Shown: positions 41,856 through 51,454, counted from the first letter of the stretch. The stretch: DNA of 64,000 bases from Gulosibacter sediminis (GCF_023370115.1 NZ_CP097160.1:372001-436000); one strand, 5' to 3'. Notes: a model not told the origin generated them from the letters alone. A program made the numbers and translations.

Positions 41856-42440
41856 TTAGAGGCGCGAGCCCTCGAGCGACTGCGTCGTCTCGTTGGTGTC
41901 GTCGGCCTCGTAGACCATGCAGCTCACGAGACGGTCGCCGCTGTCCCAGCTGCCCTGAGTCGGCATGAGGTACTGCACGCCGAGGGTCGACTGGTCATAG
42001 GCGGTGCCGATGAAGTCCTCGAACGGCTGGCCGTAGCACTGGTCGAGAATCTCGTCTTCGATCGCGGTCTGGTCGAACTCGTCGAGGTCTTCGACGTTGA
42101 ACTCGTAGAACACCTCGTACTCGTGTGCCTGGGTGCAGGGCACAACCTCGAGGCTCTGGTATTCGGACGACTCTTCCTCGGGCTGCGTCACGCAGTCGCC
42201 GACGGTGATGTCGAAGACGCTCTGCTCTTCGGGAGCCTGGAACTCTTCTTCGTCCGACTCCTCGGGCGCCGTGGTCTCCTCGATGTCCGTCGTCTCTTCG
42301 GTGGTGTCCTGCTCGGCCTCGGCCTCGGTGTTCGAGCGGTCTTCGATGCGCTCGTTGCCGCTCTGGCAACCGGTGAGCACAAGCCCAGCGATCGCGACGG
42401 CGGCGAGGACGCCAGGGATGCGCAGTTTCTTAGTCGACAT
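41856..42440 (-). CDS. Septum formation-family lipoprotein
   Basis: 194-residue secreted lipoprotein. The signal peptide has lipobox LTGC with lipidated Cys25. Residues about 30-75 form a low-complexity Thr/Glu-rich linker (TEAEAEQDTTEETTDIEETT). The rest has the septum-formation (septum/DUF4190-neighbour) pattern VGDCVTQ, VVPCTQAHEYEVF, ILDQCYGQPFEDF and RLVSCMVYE with four paired cysteines. Such proteins are membrane-anchored in the actinobacterial envelope; their exact role in division is not settled. The gene stands alone and ends at the shared terminator. Confidence 0.82.
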   Translation of the reverse strand: MSTKKLRIPGVLAAVAIAGLVLTGCQSGNERIEDRSNTEAEAEQDTTEETTDIEETTAPEESDEEEFQAPEEQSVFDITVGDCVTQPEEESSEYQSLEVVPCTQAHEYEVFYEFNVEDLDEFDQTAIEDEILDQCYGQPFEDFIGTAYDQSTLGVQYLMPTQGSWDSGDRLVSCMVYEADDTNETTQSLEGSRL

Positions 42441-42818
42441 GATGTTCCTCTTCTTTGCTGGGGGTCGGGATGCAGGTCACCAACCGGCTGAGAACAGCCT
42501 AGGTTTTCGCGGCGGCCCGGGGCGTCATCCGCAAGATTGCAGTCCCGTCGTTGGAATCAGACCGAAGGCTGATCGACACCTCCGACCGTGCGCGGCATCG
42601 GCGTGCTTGTGCGGATGTACGCCGGGCTTTGTGCTATCTGAGATCTTGGTGCAAACTATGGACAGGATCAAAAACCGAGTCGAAATTGTGACCGCCCCCG
42701 CTGGTTGCACCGGCCCAGTCCAGATCCGCGAGTTTCGCGCCGCAACGCCGGGGTGCGAGCGAGTCCGTTGCCTCGGGGATGCCGTGTTCCCCCGGGGCAA
42801 CGACGCTTTTCCGGTGGC
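42441..42818. other. 378-bp gap with no supported gene
   Basis: This lies between the lipoprotein start and the IclR stop, so it carries the lipoprotein promoter (minus strand). An open frame of 91 codons (42525-42800, minus) has atypical composition and no family signal, and was not accepted. The middle part (42630-42700) is noticeably lower in GC than its surroundings. Nothing else was recognised. Confidence 0.6.
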
Positions 42819-43550
42819 CTACGCGAGCGCGGTCGAGATCGTGCGTGCCGCCTCGTGCAGGTCCGCGACGATCGCGGCCTCGTCGCGGTCCTCGCCCGAG
42901 TTGAGGAACACGACGGCGAGCGACGCGAGCTGCTCATCCGCGAGGGGGAGGGGCACGGCGAGCGCCGAGAGGCCCGGCACCGCTTCGTTCGACGAGGTCG
43001 CGTGGCCGCGCAGGTGCGCCGCGCGGATGCCTTCGTCGTCGGGGTCGAGGCCGTGTGCGCGAAGTTCGTTGAGCTCGGGGCCGCTCATCTGCATCCGCAC
43101 CGCGAGGCCGGCTGCGCCCGCCGTGACTGGATGCCGGCTGCCCGGGCGCTGCGCGACTGAGGTCGACGCGACCCGCGGCTCGACGCTCATGAGGGTGACG
43201 ATGTCGTCCTCGTCGAGCAGGCCGACGAAGGCGGTGACGGCGAAGCGGTTCGCGAGGTCGGTGAGCTCGGGCAGCGCGACGGTCTGCAGGTCGCGCTGCA
43301 CGCCGCGCGCGAGCTGCGCCATGCGCGGGCCGAGACGAATGAGCCCCTGCGAGTCGCGGCGCACGAGCCCGTGGTCTTCGAGGGTGCGCAGGATGCGGTA
43401 GGCCACCGAGCGGTGCACGTCGAGTGCCGCGGCGAGGTCGGCGATCGAGATCGGCCGGCCGGCCTCCGCGAGCACCTCGAGGGCCCGGATACCGCGGGAC
43501 AGCGTCTGCGCGTGCGAGGACGTCTGTCGGTTCGCGGTGGTGTGGGCCAT
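42819..43550 (-). CDS. IclR-family transcriptional regulator
   Basis: 243-residue regulator. The winged HTH at the N-terminus is LADLAAALDVHRSVAYRILRTLEDHGLVRR. The C-terminal IclR ligand domain includes LTDLANRFAVTAFVGLLDE and AVPLPLADEQLASLAVVF. The ATG at 43550 is preferred; a GTG 14 codons upstream (43592) is possible. The start codon lies within a CATGCC-N8-GGCATG dyad (43548-43567), suggesting autoregulation. It diverges from the succinate-semialdehyde dehydrogenase gene, which it may control. Confidence 0.88.
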   Translation of the reverse strand: MAHTTANRQTSSHAQTLSRGIRALEVLAEAGRPISIADLAAALDVHRSVAYRILRTLEDHGLVRRDSQGLIRLGPRMAQLARGVQRDLQTVALPELTDLANRFAVTAFVGLLDEDDIVTLMSVEPRVASTSVAQRPGSRHPVTAGAAGLAVRMQMSGPELNELRAHGLDPDDEGIRAAHLRGHATSSNEAVPGLSALAVPLPLADEQLASLAVVFLNSGEDRDEAAIVADLHEAARTISTALA

Positions 43551-43715
43551 GCCGCTAGTTTGGCATGCGCGCAATCCGTTGTGGTTTCGCACAAAGATTC
43601 CGGCTGGATGCGTGCCCCCGGACCAGCGGTGACGGAAGCTGCGCGGTGTACCGTCGAAGGACGCGTGAGCGCGTGATTCGCGTCCAGATACCAGCGCAAC
43701 GAATTGGAGTCATAG

Positions 43716-45194
43716 ATGACCTACCCAACTGAGGCAGAGCTCCTCGCGAAGGTTCCGACCCAGCTGCTCATTGGCGGCGAATGGGTCGATGGCGAAGGCG
43801 GCGACGCATTCGTCGTGAACAACCCCGCGACCGGCACCGAACTCGTCCGCGTGGCGAACGCATCCGTCGAGCAGGGCATTGCGGCCCTCGATGCCGCCGT
43901 CGCGGTCAAGGACGAGTGGGCTCGCACGCCCGCCCGCACCCGCGCTGAGCTGCTGCGCAAGGCCTTCGACGAGGTCATGGCCCGCCGCGACGAGTTTGCC
44001 CTGCTCATGACCCTCGAGATGGGCAAGCCCCTCGCCGAGGCGCAGGGCGAGGTGAACTACGGTGGCGAGTTCCTCCGCTGGTTCTCCGAGCAGGCCCCGC
44101 GCATCGTCGGCCGCTACACCGAGAACCCCGAGGGCACGCAGCGCATGTTCGTGTCGCACCACCCGGTCGGCCCCTGCTTCCTCATCACCCCGTGGAACTT
44201 CCCGCTTGCCATGGCGACGCGCAAGATTGCCCCCGCGCTCGCGGCAGGCAACACCGTCATCGTGAAGCCGGCGTCGCTGACGCCGCTCACCACGCTCTAC
44301 TTCGCGAAGGTGCTCGAAGAGGTCGGCGTGCCGAAGGGCGTCGTCAACGTCATCACCACCCGCAACACCGGTGGCGTCACGAACGCGATCATGGAGGACG
44401 ACCGTCTCCGCAAGATTTCGTTCACGGGTTCGACCCCGGTCGGCGTTGGCCTCATGAAGAAGGCCGCCGACAAGGTGCTGCGCTCGTCGATGGAGCTCGG
44501 CGGCAACGCCCCGTTCGTCGTGTTCGAGGACGCCGACCTGGACAAGGCCGTTGAGGGTGTCATCGCCGCGAAGTTCCGCAACATCGGTCAGGCGTGCACC
44601 GCCGCGAACCGCATCATCGTGCAGGCGTCGATCGCCGACGAGTTCTCGAAGCGTGTCGCCGCGAAGGTGAACGACTTCAAGATGGGCCCCGGCATCGAGG
44701 ACGGCGTCGTGATCGGCCCGCTCGTCGAGCAGAAGGCCGTCGACAAGGTCAAGGAGCTCGTCGACGACGCCGTGGAGCAGGGCGCCGAGGTCGTGTCGGG
44801 CGGTAGCCCGGTCGACGGCGACGGGTACTTCTTCGAGGCGACCGTGCTGAAGAACATCACCGAGGGCGCCAAGATCTTCCGCGAGGAGATCTTCGGCCCG
44901 GTGCTGCCGATCATCACCTTCGAGACCGAGGACGAAGCCGTCGCGCTCGCGAACGGCACCGAATACGGCCTCATGTCGTACGTCTTCACCGAGAGCTTCG
45001 ACCGCGGCCAGCGCATGATGGACCGCATCGAGTCGGGCATGATGGGCCTCAACGTCGGCGTGCTGTCGAACGCGGCCGCGCCCTTCGGTGGCGTGAAGCA
45101 GTCGGGCCTCGGCAAGGAAGGTTCGTTCGAGGGCATCGAGGAGTACCTCTACACGAAGTACACCGCCATCCCGAACCCCTACGCCACGGCCTAA
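43716..45194 (+). CDS. gabD: Succinate-semialdehyde dehydrogenase, NAD(P)+
   Basis: 492-residue aldehyde dehydrogenase of the SSADH family: [22 protein letters not shown] holds oxyanion Asn161. Glu260 ([12 protein letters not shown]) and the nucleophile Cys294 (GQACTAANR) are intact. [22 protein letters not shown] at the C-terminus is strongly GabD-like. It oxidises succinate semialdehyde to succinate, the last step of GABA and related amine degradation, so it would serve the aminotransferase and decarboxylase at 7-10 kb. TTGGAG is the ribosome binding site. It ends just before a perfect 33-bp inverted repeat. Confidence 0.9.
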   Translation: MTYPTEAELLAKVPTQLLIGGEWVDGEGGDAFVVNNPATGTELVRVANASVEQGIAALDAAVAVKDEWARTPARTRAELLRKAFDEVMARRDEFALLMTLEMGKPLAEAQGEVNYGGEFLRWFSEQAPRIVGRYTENPEGTQRMFVSHHPVGPCFLITPWNFPLAMATRKIAPALAAGNTVIVKPASLTPLTTLYFAKVLEEVGVPKGVVNVITTRNTGGVTNAIMEDDRLRKISFTGSTPVGVGLMKKAADKVLRSSMELGGNAPFVVFEDADLDKAVEGVIAAKFRNIGQACTAANRIIVQASIADEFSKRVAAKVNDFKMGPGIEDGVVIGPLVEQKAVDKVKELVDDAVEQGAEVVSGGSPVDGDGYFFEATVLKNITEGAKIFREEIFGPVLPIITFETEDEAVALANGTEYGLMSYVFTESFDRGQRMMDRIESGMMGLNVGVLSNAAAPFGGVKQSGLGKEGSFEGIEEYLYTKYTAIPNPYATA

Positions 45195-45207
45195 CCGCGG
45201 CCACCTA

Positions 45208-45277
45208 GAACAGTTGAGTGGTCACTTTTTGTAGTTCTGCCACCGCAGAACTACAAAAAGTGACCACTCAACTGTTC
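45208..45277. repeat. Perfect 33-bp inverted repeat, possible terminator or mobile hairpin
   Basis: Bases 45208-45240 and 45245-45277 are exact reverse complements with only CACC between them. The stem holds an internal ACTTTTTGTAG / CTACAAAAAGT core and is much lower in GC than the genome. It starts 13 bp after the gabD stop and ends 25 bp before the MFS start. It may terminate gabD, but a perfect stem of this length is far more than a terminator needs. No similar perfect copy was found elsewhere in the window. Confidence 0.85.
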
Positions 45278-45302
45278 TTCGCGAGGGGAGGAGAGGGGAC
45301 TG

Positions 45303-46532
45303 ATGGTGGAGAGTCGTGAGGGTGGGGCGCAGCGCGCGCCGGGCATCCTGTTGTTTGTGTTGATCGCCGCGATGGCGGTCGGCATCGTCTTCAACTTCGG
45401 CGTCACCTCGCTGAGCGCGCCGCTCATCGAGACGTTCGGCATCACCGACGGCCAGTTCGGCATCATCCTCTCGACGATCTTCCTCTCGGCCGGCCTCACC
45501 TCGACGCTACTCGGTGTGCTCGCCGACCGGCTGCGCACCATCGTGCAGTTCGCGATCATCATGATCGGCACGCTGCTCGCCTTCGTCGTCACCATCGTCT
45601 GGCACAGCTTCGCCGGCTTCATCGTCGCGGCGCTGCTCGTCGGCCCAGCCCAGGCGATGTCGAACCCGGTCACGAACCGGCTCGTCGCGACGCGCGTGCC
45701 GGCCGCGCAGCGCTCGATCTGGATGGGCTGGAAACAGTCGGGCGTGCAGATGGGCATGCTCGTCGCCGGCCTGAGCTTCCCGCTCATTGCCGCGGTCGGC
45801 GACTGGGCCGCCGCAGCGCTCTTCGGCGCCGCGATCAGCGCCGCCTGCTTCGCGATCAGCTGGGTCGTGCTCAACCGCCTTCGCCGCCCCGCCAATGGCG
45901 CCCCGACGCCGTCGACCGGCACGATCGTCACCAACCCGGGCGAGGCGACGAAACTGCCGCCCGCGGTCTGGGTCTTCGCCGCCATCTCGTTCCTCAACGC
46001 CGTCGGCACGCAGGGCGTGAACACCTACGTGTCGCTGTTCTCGATCCGTGAGTTCGGCTTCCCGGTCGAGCTCGGCGGCCTGCTGCTCGGCGTCATCGGC
46101 GTTATCGGCATCCTCAGCCGCGTCGGCTGGGGCCGCGTCAACGGCAGCTGGGGCCGCCCCGTGCCGCTCATCTCGATCATGAATCTCGGCGGCATCGCGG
46201 GCCTCGGCGCGCTCTGCCTCGCGTCGATTACCGGCCAGGCATGGCTCGTCTGGGTTGGCATCGCGATGCACGCGGCCCTCCCGCTCGCCGCCAACGTCGT
46301 CATCAACTCGGGCATCATCGCGGCCGCGCCGCGCGCCCGCATTGGCATCGCCTCCGGCCTCGTCTCGGCGGGCATGTACCTCGGCTTCGCGTCGGGCCCC
46401 GCGATCATCGGCTGGCTCGTCGACCACACGGGCGGCTTCCTCGCCAGCTGGGGCGCCGTCGCCTGCACCTACGCGCTCTGCTTCGGGCTCGCGCTCGTGC
46501 TCGCGTACCTGCAACGTGGAGACCGCACATAA
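45303..46532 (+). CDS. MFS transporter (12 TM)
   Basis: 409-residue major-facilitator protein with 12 helices in two halves. FNFGVTSLSAPLIETFGITDGQFG is the first-helix region, followed by the loop ADRLRT. RVGWGRVNGSWGRP is the loop 8-9 motif. It has the style of the OFA/NarK/CynX-like cyanate and oxalate group. A purine-rich GGGGAGGAGAGGGG just before the ATG is a strong ribosome binding site. It lies after the 33-bp hairpin, so it probably has its own promoter close by. Substrate unknown. Confidence 0.85.
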   Translation: MVESREGGAQRAPGILLFVLIAAMAVGIVFNFGVTSLSAPLIETFGITDGQFGIILSTIFLSAGLTSTLLGVLADRLRTIVQFAIIMIGTLLAFVVTIVWHSFAGFIVAALLVGPAQAMSNPVTNRLVATRVPAAQRSIWMGWKQSGVQMGMLVAGLSFPLIAAVGDWAAAALFGAAISAACFAISWVVLNRLRRPANGAPTPSTGTIVTNPGEATKLPPAVWVFAAISFLNAVGTQGVNTYVSLFSIREFGFPVELGGLLLGVIGVIGILSRVGWGRVNGSWGRPVPLISIMNLGGIAGLGALCLASITGQAWLVWVGIAMHAALPLAANVVINSGIIAAAPRARIGIASGLVSAGMYLGFASGPAIIGWLVDHTGGFLASWGAVACTYALCFGLALVLAYLQRGDRT

Positions 46533-46553
46533 AACGGTATCTATGCTGGCGGG

Positions 46554-48329
46554 GTGACAACCGAGAACTTCCAGGTTGACCTGCGCGGCATCGTCGAGAT
46601 CCTCTCGCACCATCTCTACTCGAGCCCGCGGGTATTCGTGCGCGAGCTCATCCAGAACGCGAGGGATGCGCTGGTCGCGCGCGAGCGCCTCGGCCAGTCC
46701 ACCGCATCCGGCTTTCAGGCGCCGATCGAGCTCATCGTCGACGAGCCGCACCGCGCGCTGCTCGTGCGCGACGCCGGCATCGGACTCACCGAGCAGGAGG
46801 CCCGGCAGCTGCTGTCGACCATCGGCGCGTCGAGCAAGCGCGGCGAGTTCGCGCAGGCCCGCCGCGACTACCTCGGCCAGTTCGGCATCGGCCTGCTCTC
46901 GTGCTTCCTCGTCGCCGACCAGATCGAGGTGCGCTCGCGCAGCGCCCGCGAGCCGAACGCCCCGACGATGCACTGGATCGGCAGCGGCGACGGCACCTTC
47001 ACCGTGACCGAGGCGGCGGGCCCGCTCGCCGCACCCGGCACCGAGGTGTGGGTGCGGGCGCGGCCCGAGGACGCCGACTGGGTGAGCTACGACCGCGTCG
47101 AGCTGCTCGCATCGAAGTTCGCCGAGCTGCTGCCGGTGCCGATCACGGTGCGCCGCGGCGCCGACACCGGCCCCGGCCGAGTCGTGAGCCGGCATACCCC
47201 GCCGTGGCAGCTGGCCGAGCCGGATGCGCTCGAATGGTGCTCGCGCACGTTCGGCATTTCGCCGCTCGCGGCCTTCCCGATCGACGTGCCCGTCGCGGGC
47301 GTGCGCGGCCTCGCGTTCGTCTCGAGCAACTCGATCTCGACGAAGCACCGCGGCGGCGACCGCGTCTTCTCGAACGGCATGTTCGTCGCCGACGACAACA
47401 CCCAGCTCGTGCCCGAGTGGGCGACATTCGTGAAGGTCGCGCTTGAGGCGGGCTCGCTGCCGCTCACCGCATCCCGCGAATCCCTGCAAGAGACCGAGCT
47501 CGTGCGCGACGTGCAGGCCGAGGTCGGCCGGCAGCTGCGCACCGGCATCGAGCGCCTCGCGGCCGAGGGCGGCGACCGCTTCGCCCAGTTCCTCGACGTG
47601 CACTCGACGAACCTGCTTGCGATGGCCGCTGCCGACGACGCGATGCTACAGTTCGTCGCGCGCCACTACCTCTGGGAGACGAGCTCGGGCCTCGTGCCGT
47701 TCGCGCAGATGCCGAGCAAGATCAGCTACGCCTCGACGGTGGGGGAGTTCAGCGCGAACGCCCCGCTCGTCGCGGCGCAGGGCGGGATGCTCGTCAACGG
47801 CGGCTACACGAACTCGATCGTCGTGCTCGAGGCCTTCAGTCGCGCCCAGACGCGCGTGCGGGTGAGCCCGTTCTCGCGCACCGAACAGCTCGACGCACTG
47901 CCGCAGCCGAAGCCCGAGCGGCGGTCGCTCGCCGAGCAGTTGCGGGCCGTCGCGACGCCGGTGCTCGACGACCTCGGCGTCGGGCTCGACCTGCGCGACT
48001 TCGCCCCGGCATCGGTGCTTTCGCTGCACGTGCCGCCCGCGCCCGCCGGCTTCGACTTCTCCGACGAGGCTGCCGACGATGACCCGTGGGCCGCCCTCAT
48101 CGGCGACGCCAAGAAGCCCGACCCCGTCGACCGACGCCCGAAGCTCGTGCTCAACGTGCGCGCCAACGCGGTGCGCGCCGTCGTCGCCGCGCGCACGCCC
48201 GAGCTGCAGCAGCAGGCCGTGCGCGCCCTCTACCTCCTCAGCCTGCTCCAGGCAGGTCAACGACTCAACGCTGATGAGCAGCGAACCCTGGCGGATGCGC
48301 TGGGCGAGTTGCTCGTCGCGGCCACCTGA
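46554..48329 (+). CDS. HSP90-family ATPase (HtpG-like)
   Basis: 591-residue GHKL-fold chaperone-like protein. N-terminal ATP site: Glu31 and Asn35 (RELIQNARDAL), Asp73 (VRDAGIGLTEQEA) and GQFGIGLLSCFLV (109-121) as lid and G-boxes. The middle domain has SNSISTKHRGGDRVFSNGMF and PLTASRESLQET, which carries the catalytic-loop Arg. It is shorter than HtpG and its C-terminal third has diverged. The start GTG (46554) has a -10-like TATCTA about ten bases upstream and little leader, so the mRNA may be leaderless. The next gene (a helical-repeat protein) starts 11 bp downstream and is likely its partner. Confidence 0.88.
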   Translation: MTTENFQVDLRGIVEILSHHLYSSPRVFVRELIQNARDALVARERLGQSTASGFQAPIELIVDEPHRALLVRDAGIGLTEQEARQLLSTIGASSKRGEFAQARRDYLGQFGIGLLSCFLVADQIEVRSRSAREPNAPTMHWIGSGDGTFTVTEAAGPLAAPGTEVWVRARPEDADWVSYDRVELLASKFAELLPVPITVRRGADTGPGRVVSRHTPPWQLAEPDALEWCSRTFGISPLAAFPIDVPVAGVRGLAFVSSNSISTKHRGGDRVFSNGMFVADDNTQLVPEWATFVKVALEAGSLPLTASRESLQETELVRDVQAEVGRQLRTGIERLAAEGGDRFAQFLDVHSTNLLAMAAADDAMLQFVARHYLWETSSGLVPFAQMPSKISYASTVGEFSANAPLVAAQGGMLVNGGYTNSIVVLEAFSRAQTRVRVSPFSRTEQLDALPQPKPERRSLAEQLRAVATPVLDDLGVGLDLRDFAPASVLSLHVPPAPAGFDFSDEAADDDPWAALIGDAKKPDPVDRRPKLVLNVRANAVRAVVAARTPELQQQAVRALYLLSLLQAGQRLNADEQRTLADALGELLVAAT

Positions 48330-48340
48330 AAGGAACACCG

Positions 48341-50572
48341 ATGATTCGATACGACGAGGTCGCCGACCTCGAGGGCGAGCAAGCGATTCGCGTCCGCGCC
48401 CTCATCGACCGCAGCTCGGCGATCTGGGACATGCCGCTCGACCGCGACACCGCGGATGCGTGGGAACAGCAGGTCGCCGACTGCGAGGCCGAGGGTGTGC
48501 CGCACCTCGCGGCGAGCGCCCGCTACGGGCAGTACTCGCTGTTCTCGCAGTCCGGCAAGGCGCAGGAGGCGCTCGAGGCGTATGCGCGCCTCATGCAGAT
48601 CATCGCCCGCTACGGCGACCACCTGCACCCCGAGAACCTCGCGACCTTCCTCGAGTCGATCAGCACCGTCGCCTCGACGCTCGTCGACGACCCGCGCATC
48701 CCGCGCGCCCAGCTCGAGCAGGTCGTCGGCCTCGTCGAGGCGCAGATCCGCGAGCGGGGCCTCGACCTCGGCGAGGCGTTCCTCGCGAAGGCCGAGCTGA
48801 GCGCCGACTTCGGCGACCGCGACGCAACGCTGCAGCACCTCAACGAGTGGCTCACCACCGACAACGACTACTGGCAGCCCGGCAGCCCGTACAGCTCGGT
48901 CTACGAGAGCTCGATGCTCGTGCGCGTCGACCCGCAACTCGCGCTGCGCACGCTCGAGCAGCGGCTCGCCGGCCTCGGCGTCGGCCCGGGCCCCCTCGAC
49001 CCCAACCACCCCGAGCTGGCGCACCTCGTGAGCCTCCGCGCGCGCCAGGGCGTGCTCTACGCCCGTGCCGGCCAGCGTGCGGTCGCCGCGCAGATCGGCG
49101 ACGAGCTGCGCGAGCAGTTCGAACTCGACTCGCTCATCGACGAGATCGAGGCCCAAGATCTCCTGGTGGTGCTCGAGCACCGCCGCGACGAGGCGGAGGA
49201 GTTCGCCGACCACCTTCTCACCCAGCTCTACCTCGACGAGACGAACTGGCGCACCACCGCCGCGGTCGCCCGCGTGCGCGTGCTCGCCGACCCGGCGAAC
49301 GACGAGGGCTGGCTGCTGTTCAAGATCGCCGAGGATGCGGCGGAGCTGCACGACGAGCGCGGCGGGGTCGCGACCCGCCACCTCGACGAGCTGCGCGAGT
49401 TCTGGCTCGAGGGCCTGCCGCATGCGCCGAAGCTCGACATCGTCGACGACGCGGCGGTCTGGGGCGACCCTCAGGCCCGTGCCGAGCACATCCTGCAGGC
49501 CGGCTGGCTGCCGCGCCAGACTCACGGCGTTTCGATCGACGGTGCCCCCGTCTCGATGAACGAGCGCTACTACGAGTCCATTTCGGCCGTGCAGGAGCTG
49601 AGCGAGGAGTCGACGCAGCCCGAGCTCGTCGACAAGATCATCGCCCGTGCGCAGGAGTTGCGCCTCACGACCGTCGTGTTTGGCACGCTCTTCGTCGGGG
49701 CGATGCAGCACGCCGTCGTGGGTGAGAACCGCGCCATGCTCGAGGGCCTCGCGCGCACCCAGCGTCTGCGCCTCGACGACAACGACGCGATCGAGCCCGG
49801 CGTGCGCGCCGCCGGCGAGGGCGGCTACGTCGAGGTCGTGCACCAGGCCCTCGGCGACCCGGAGGTGTCGATCGACTCGGTCGCCGAGTTCATCACCCGC
49901 GAGCACGAGGTGCGCGCGAAGGTCGGCGGCTCGACGAGCCAGCTCGCGCTCGGCCAAGCGGAGGTCGCGGCCCAGCTCGGCAATGTCGACGCGCTCAAGG
50001 AGCTCCTCACCACGTTCACGCGCTGGCTCGAACACGAGAGCGAGCAGGTCGACGAGCACAAGCTGCTGCTCCAGGCCGCGGGCCTCGTCGCCCCGTTCAG
50101 CCCCGACTACACGGCGGCCCTTGCGAGCCAGGTGCTCGACGAGACGCACGACGCCGAGCACCGCCGCGCCGCGCTCGCCTGGGTGGCGTGGCGCGAGCTG
50201 CAGGACGGCCGCGCCGAGCGGGTGCCCGAGGTCGTCGCGAGCATCGAGGAGATTGACCGCGACCTCAGTGAGTTCGGCTCGGTGCCAGACTCGGTGCTCG
50301 TGCAGCTCGCGGAGACGGACCCCGACGAGCTCGCGTGGGTCGTCGAGGCCGCGCTCGACAATGTCGACTACGAGGGGGCGCCGGTCGACATCGACATCTT
50401 TGCGACCGCCGCGCACTTCCTGCTCACGCATCGGCCCGACGACCCGCGCGGGCCCCAGTTCCGCGACGAGGCGCAGCGCATTGCCGCGGAGCTCGATGCG
50501 CGCAACGGCAACAGCTTCCAGAGCTGGCGGCTGCATACGCAGTGGCTGCGCGACGCGCAGCAGCAGGGCTAG
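48341..50572 (+). CDS. Large TPR-like alpha-helical repeat protein
   Basis: 743-residue cytosolic protein of unknown function, rich in Glu, Asp, Leu and Ala, with repeated helix-turn-helix units (for example ASARYGQYSLFSQSGKAQEALEAYARLM near residue 60, which fits a TPR consensus) along most of its length. No catalytic motif, signal peptide or membrane helix is seen. It follows the HSP90-like gene by 11 bp with GAAAGGA as ribosome binding site, and ends overlapping the convergent RDD gene by 4 bp. TPR proteins are classic HSP90 cochaperones in eukaryotes, so a client-adaptor role is a reasonable inference. The tail ends in WLRDAQQQG, not an MEEVD-type peptide. Confidence 0.75.
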   Translation: MIRYDEVADLEGEQAIRVRALIDRSSAIWDMPLDRDTADAWEQQVADCEAEGVPHLAASARYGQYSLFSQSGKAQEALEAYARLMQIIARYGDHLHPENLATFLESISTVASTLVDDPRIPRAQLEQVVGLVEAQIRERGLDLGEAFLAKAELSADFGDRDATLQHLNEWLTTDNDYWQPGSPYSSVYESSMLVRVDPQLALRTLEQRLAGLGVGPGPLDPNHPELAHLVSLRARQGVLYARAGQRAVAAQIGDELREQFELDSLIDEIEAQDLLVVLEHRRDEAEEFADHLLTQLYLDETNWRTTAAVARVRVLADPANDEGWLLFKIAEDAAELHDERGGVATRHLDELREFWLEGLPHAPKLDIVDDAAVWGDPQARAEHILQAGWLPRQTHGVSIDGAPVSMNERYYESISAVQELSEESTQPELVDKIIARAQELRLTTVVFGTLFVGAMQHAVVGENRAMLEGLARTQRLRLDDNDAIEPGVRAAGEGGYVEVVHQALGDPEVSIDSVAEFITREHEVRAKVGGSTSQLALGQAEVAAQLGNVDALKELLTTFTRWLEHESEQVDEHKLLLQAAGLVAPFSPDYTAALASQVLDETHDAEHRRAALAWVAWRELQDGRAERVPEVVASIEEIDRDLSEFGSVPDSVLVQLAETDPDELAWVVEAALDNVDYEGAPVDIDIFATAAHFLLTHRPDDPRGPQFRDEAQRIAAELDARNGNSFQSWRLHTQWLRDAQQQG

Positions 50573-51438
50573 CCGCGGGTCGGGAAGCCGTGCGGGTTGC
50601 CGTGCAGCACGCCCTCGAGGCGGGCCGAGCGCTGCCGGCGCCGCTGCATCCCGAAGTATTCGCGGTCGCGACGCACGACGCTGACGCCGACGAGGAAAGT
50701 CTCGGCGTCGACGTCGGGAATCGGATGCACGTACGGTCGCGCCCGGCGCGCCAGGTCACCCGCGAGGTGCTGGCGCGCCGCCGGCGCGAGCTTCGTTGAC
50801 TGCACGAAGAAGTCGCGGATGCGGCGGGCGAGCGGGTCGGGCAGGCGCGCGACGTCGGCGACGCGGGCCCAGGCCACGAGCTGCGGCGGCAGCGCGAGGG
50901 CGAGCGGTTGGGGCCGCGGCGCGCGCTCGTACTGCGCGTAGGTGCCGGCGAGGAAGTCGCCGACACGCTTCGAGCGACCATTGAACAGGCCGACGAGCGC
51001 GGCGATGCTACCGAGCGTGAGGAAGATCTCGGCGAGGCCCGCGAGGGCGCGCACGAACGAGTGGCGGAAGCCGATCGCGCCGCCGTCGTCGCGCACGACG
51101 CGGAGCCCGAAGATGAGCTTGCCGAGCGAACGGCCGTTCGAGAGCACCTCGATCGTGAGGGGCACGAGGATGAACCAGAGCACCGCCCAGGTGATCTGAA
51201 TCACGTTGATCCAGACGTCCTCGAACCTCACGTTGCTGTTCTGTAGGAAGTTCGTGAGCATCCAGGCGAGCAGGAGCAGCGAGACCAGGTAGCCGACGAA
51301 GATCACGAACGCGTCGATCGCGGCGCTGCCCGCGCGCAACAGCCAGCCGGCGGCCGGGATGCTCAGGGCGACGCCCTCGCCAATGACGACATCGTCGTCG
51401 GCAAACGAGGCAACTCGGGGCGCGGGCTGCGAAGACAT
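50569..51438 (-). CDS. RDD-family membrane protein
   Basis: 289-residue protein with an RDD domain in its first half: two to three helices (AAIDAFVIFVGYLVSLLLLAW, ITWAVLWFILVPLTIEVLS) and the conserved GRSLGKLIFGLRVVRDDGG, then FVRALAGLAEIF and KRVGDFLAGTYAQYE. The C-terminal 110 residues are a basic, cytosolic extension. It diverges from the SpoIIM-domain gene, and the two proteins are regularly found together in actinobacteria. Function is not established; ion or small-molecule transport has been proposed for the family. Confidence 0.88.
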   Translation of the reverse strand: MSSQPAPRVASFADDDVVIGEGVALSIPAAGWLLRAGSAAIDAFVIFVGYLVSLLLLAWMLTNFLQNSNVRFEDVWINVIQITWAVLWFILVPLTIEVLSNGRSLGKLIFGLRVVRDDGGAIGFRHSFVRALAGLAEIFLTLGSIAALVGLFNGRSKRVGDFLAGTYAQYERAPRPQPLALALPPQLVAWARVADVARLPDPLARRIRDFFVQSTKLAPAARQHLAGDLARRARPYVHPIPDVDAETFLVGVSVVRRDREYFGMQRRRQRSARLEGVLHGNPHGFPTRG

Positions 51439-51454
51439 GAGAGTATTTCACCAC

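Noticed and set aside
42525-42800. 91-codon minus-strand frame in the lipoprotein-IclR gap
   Set aside because: No ribosome binding site, no family motif, atypical composition.
45507-47603. 698-codon minus-strand open frame
   Set aside because: Antisense to MFS and HSP90-like genes; low-complexity Arg/Glu/Ala sequence without motifs.
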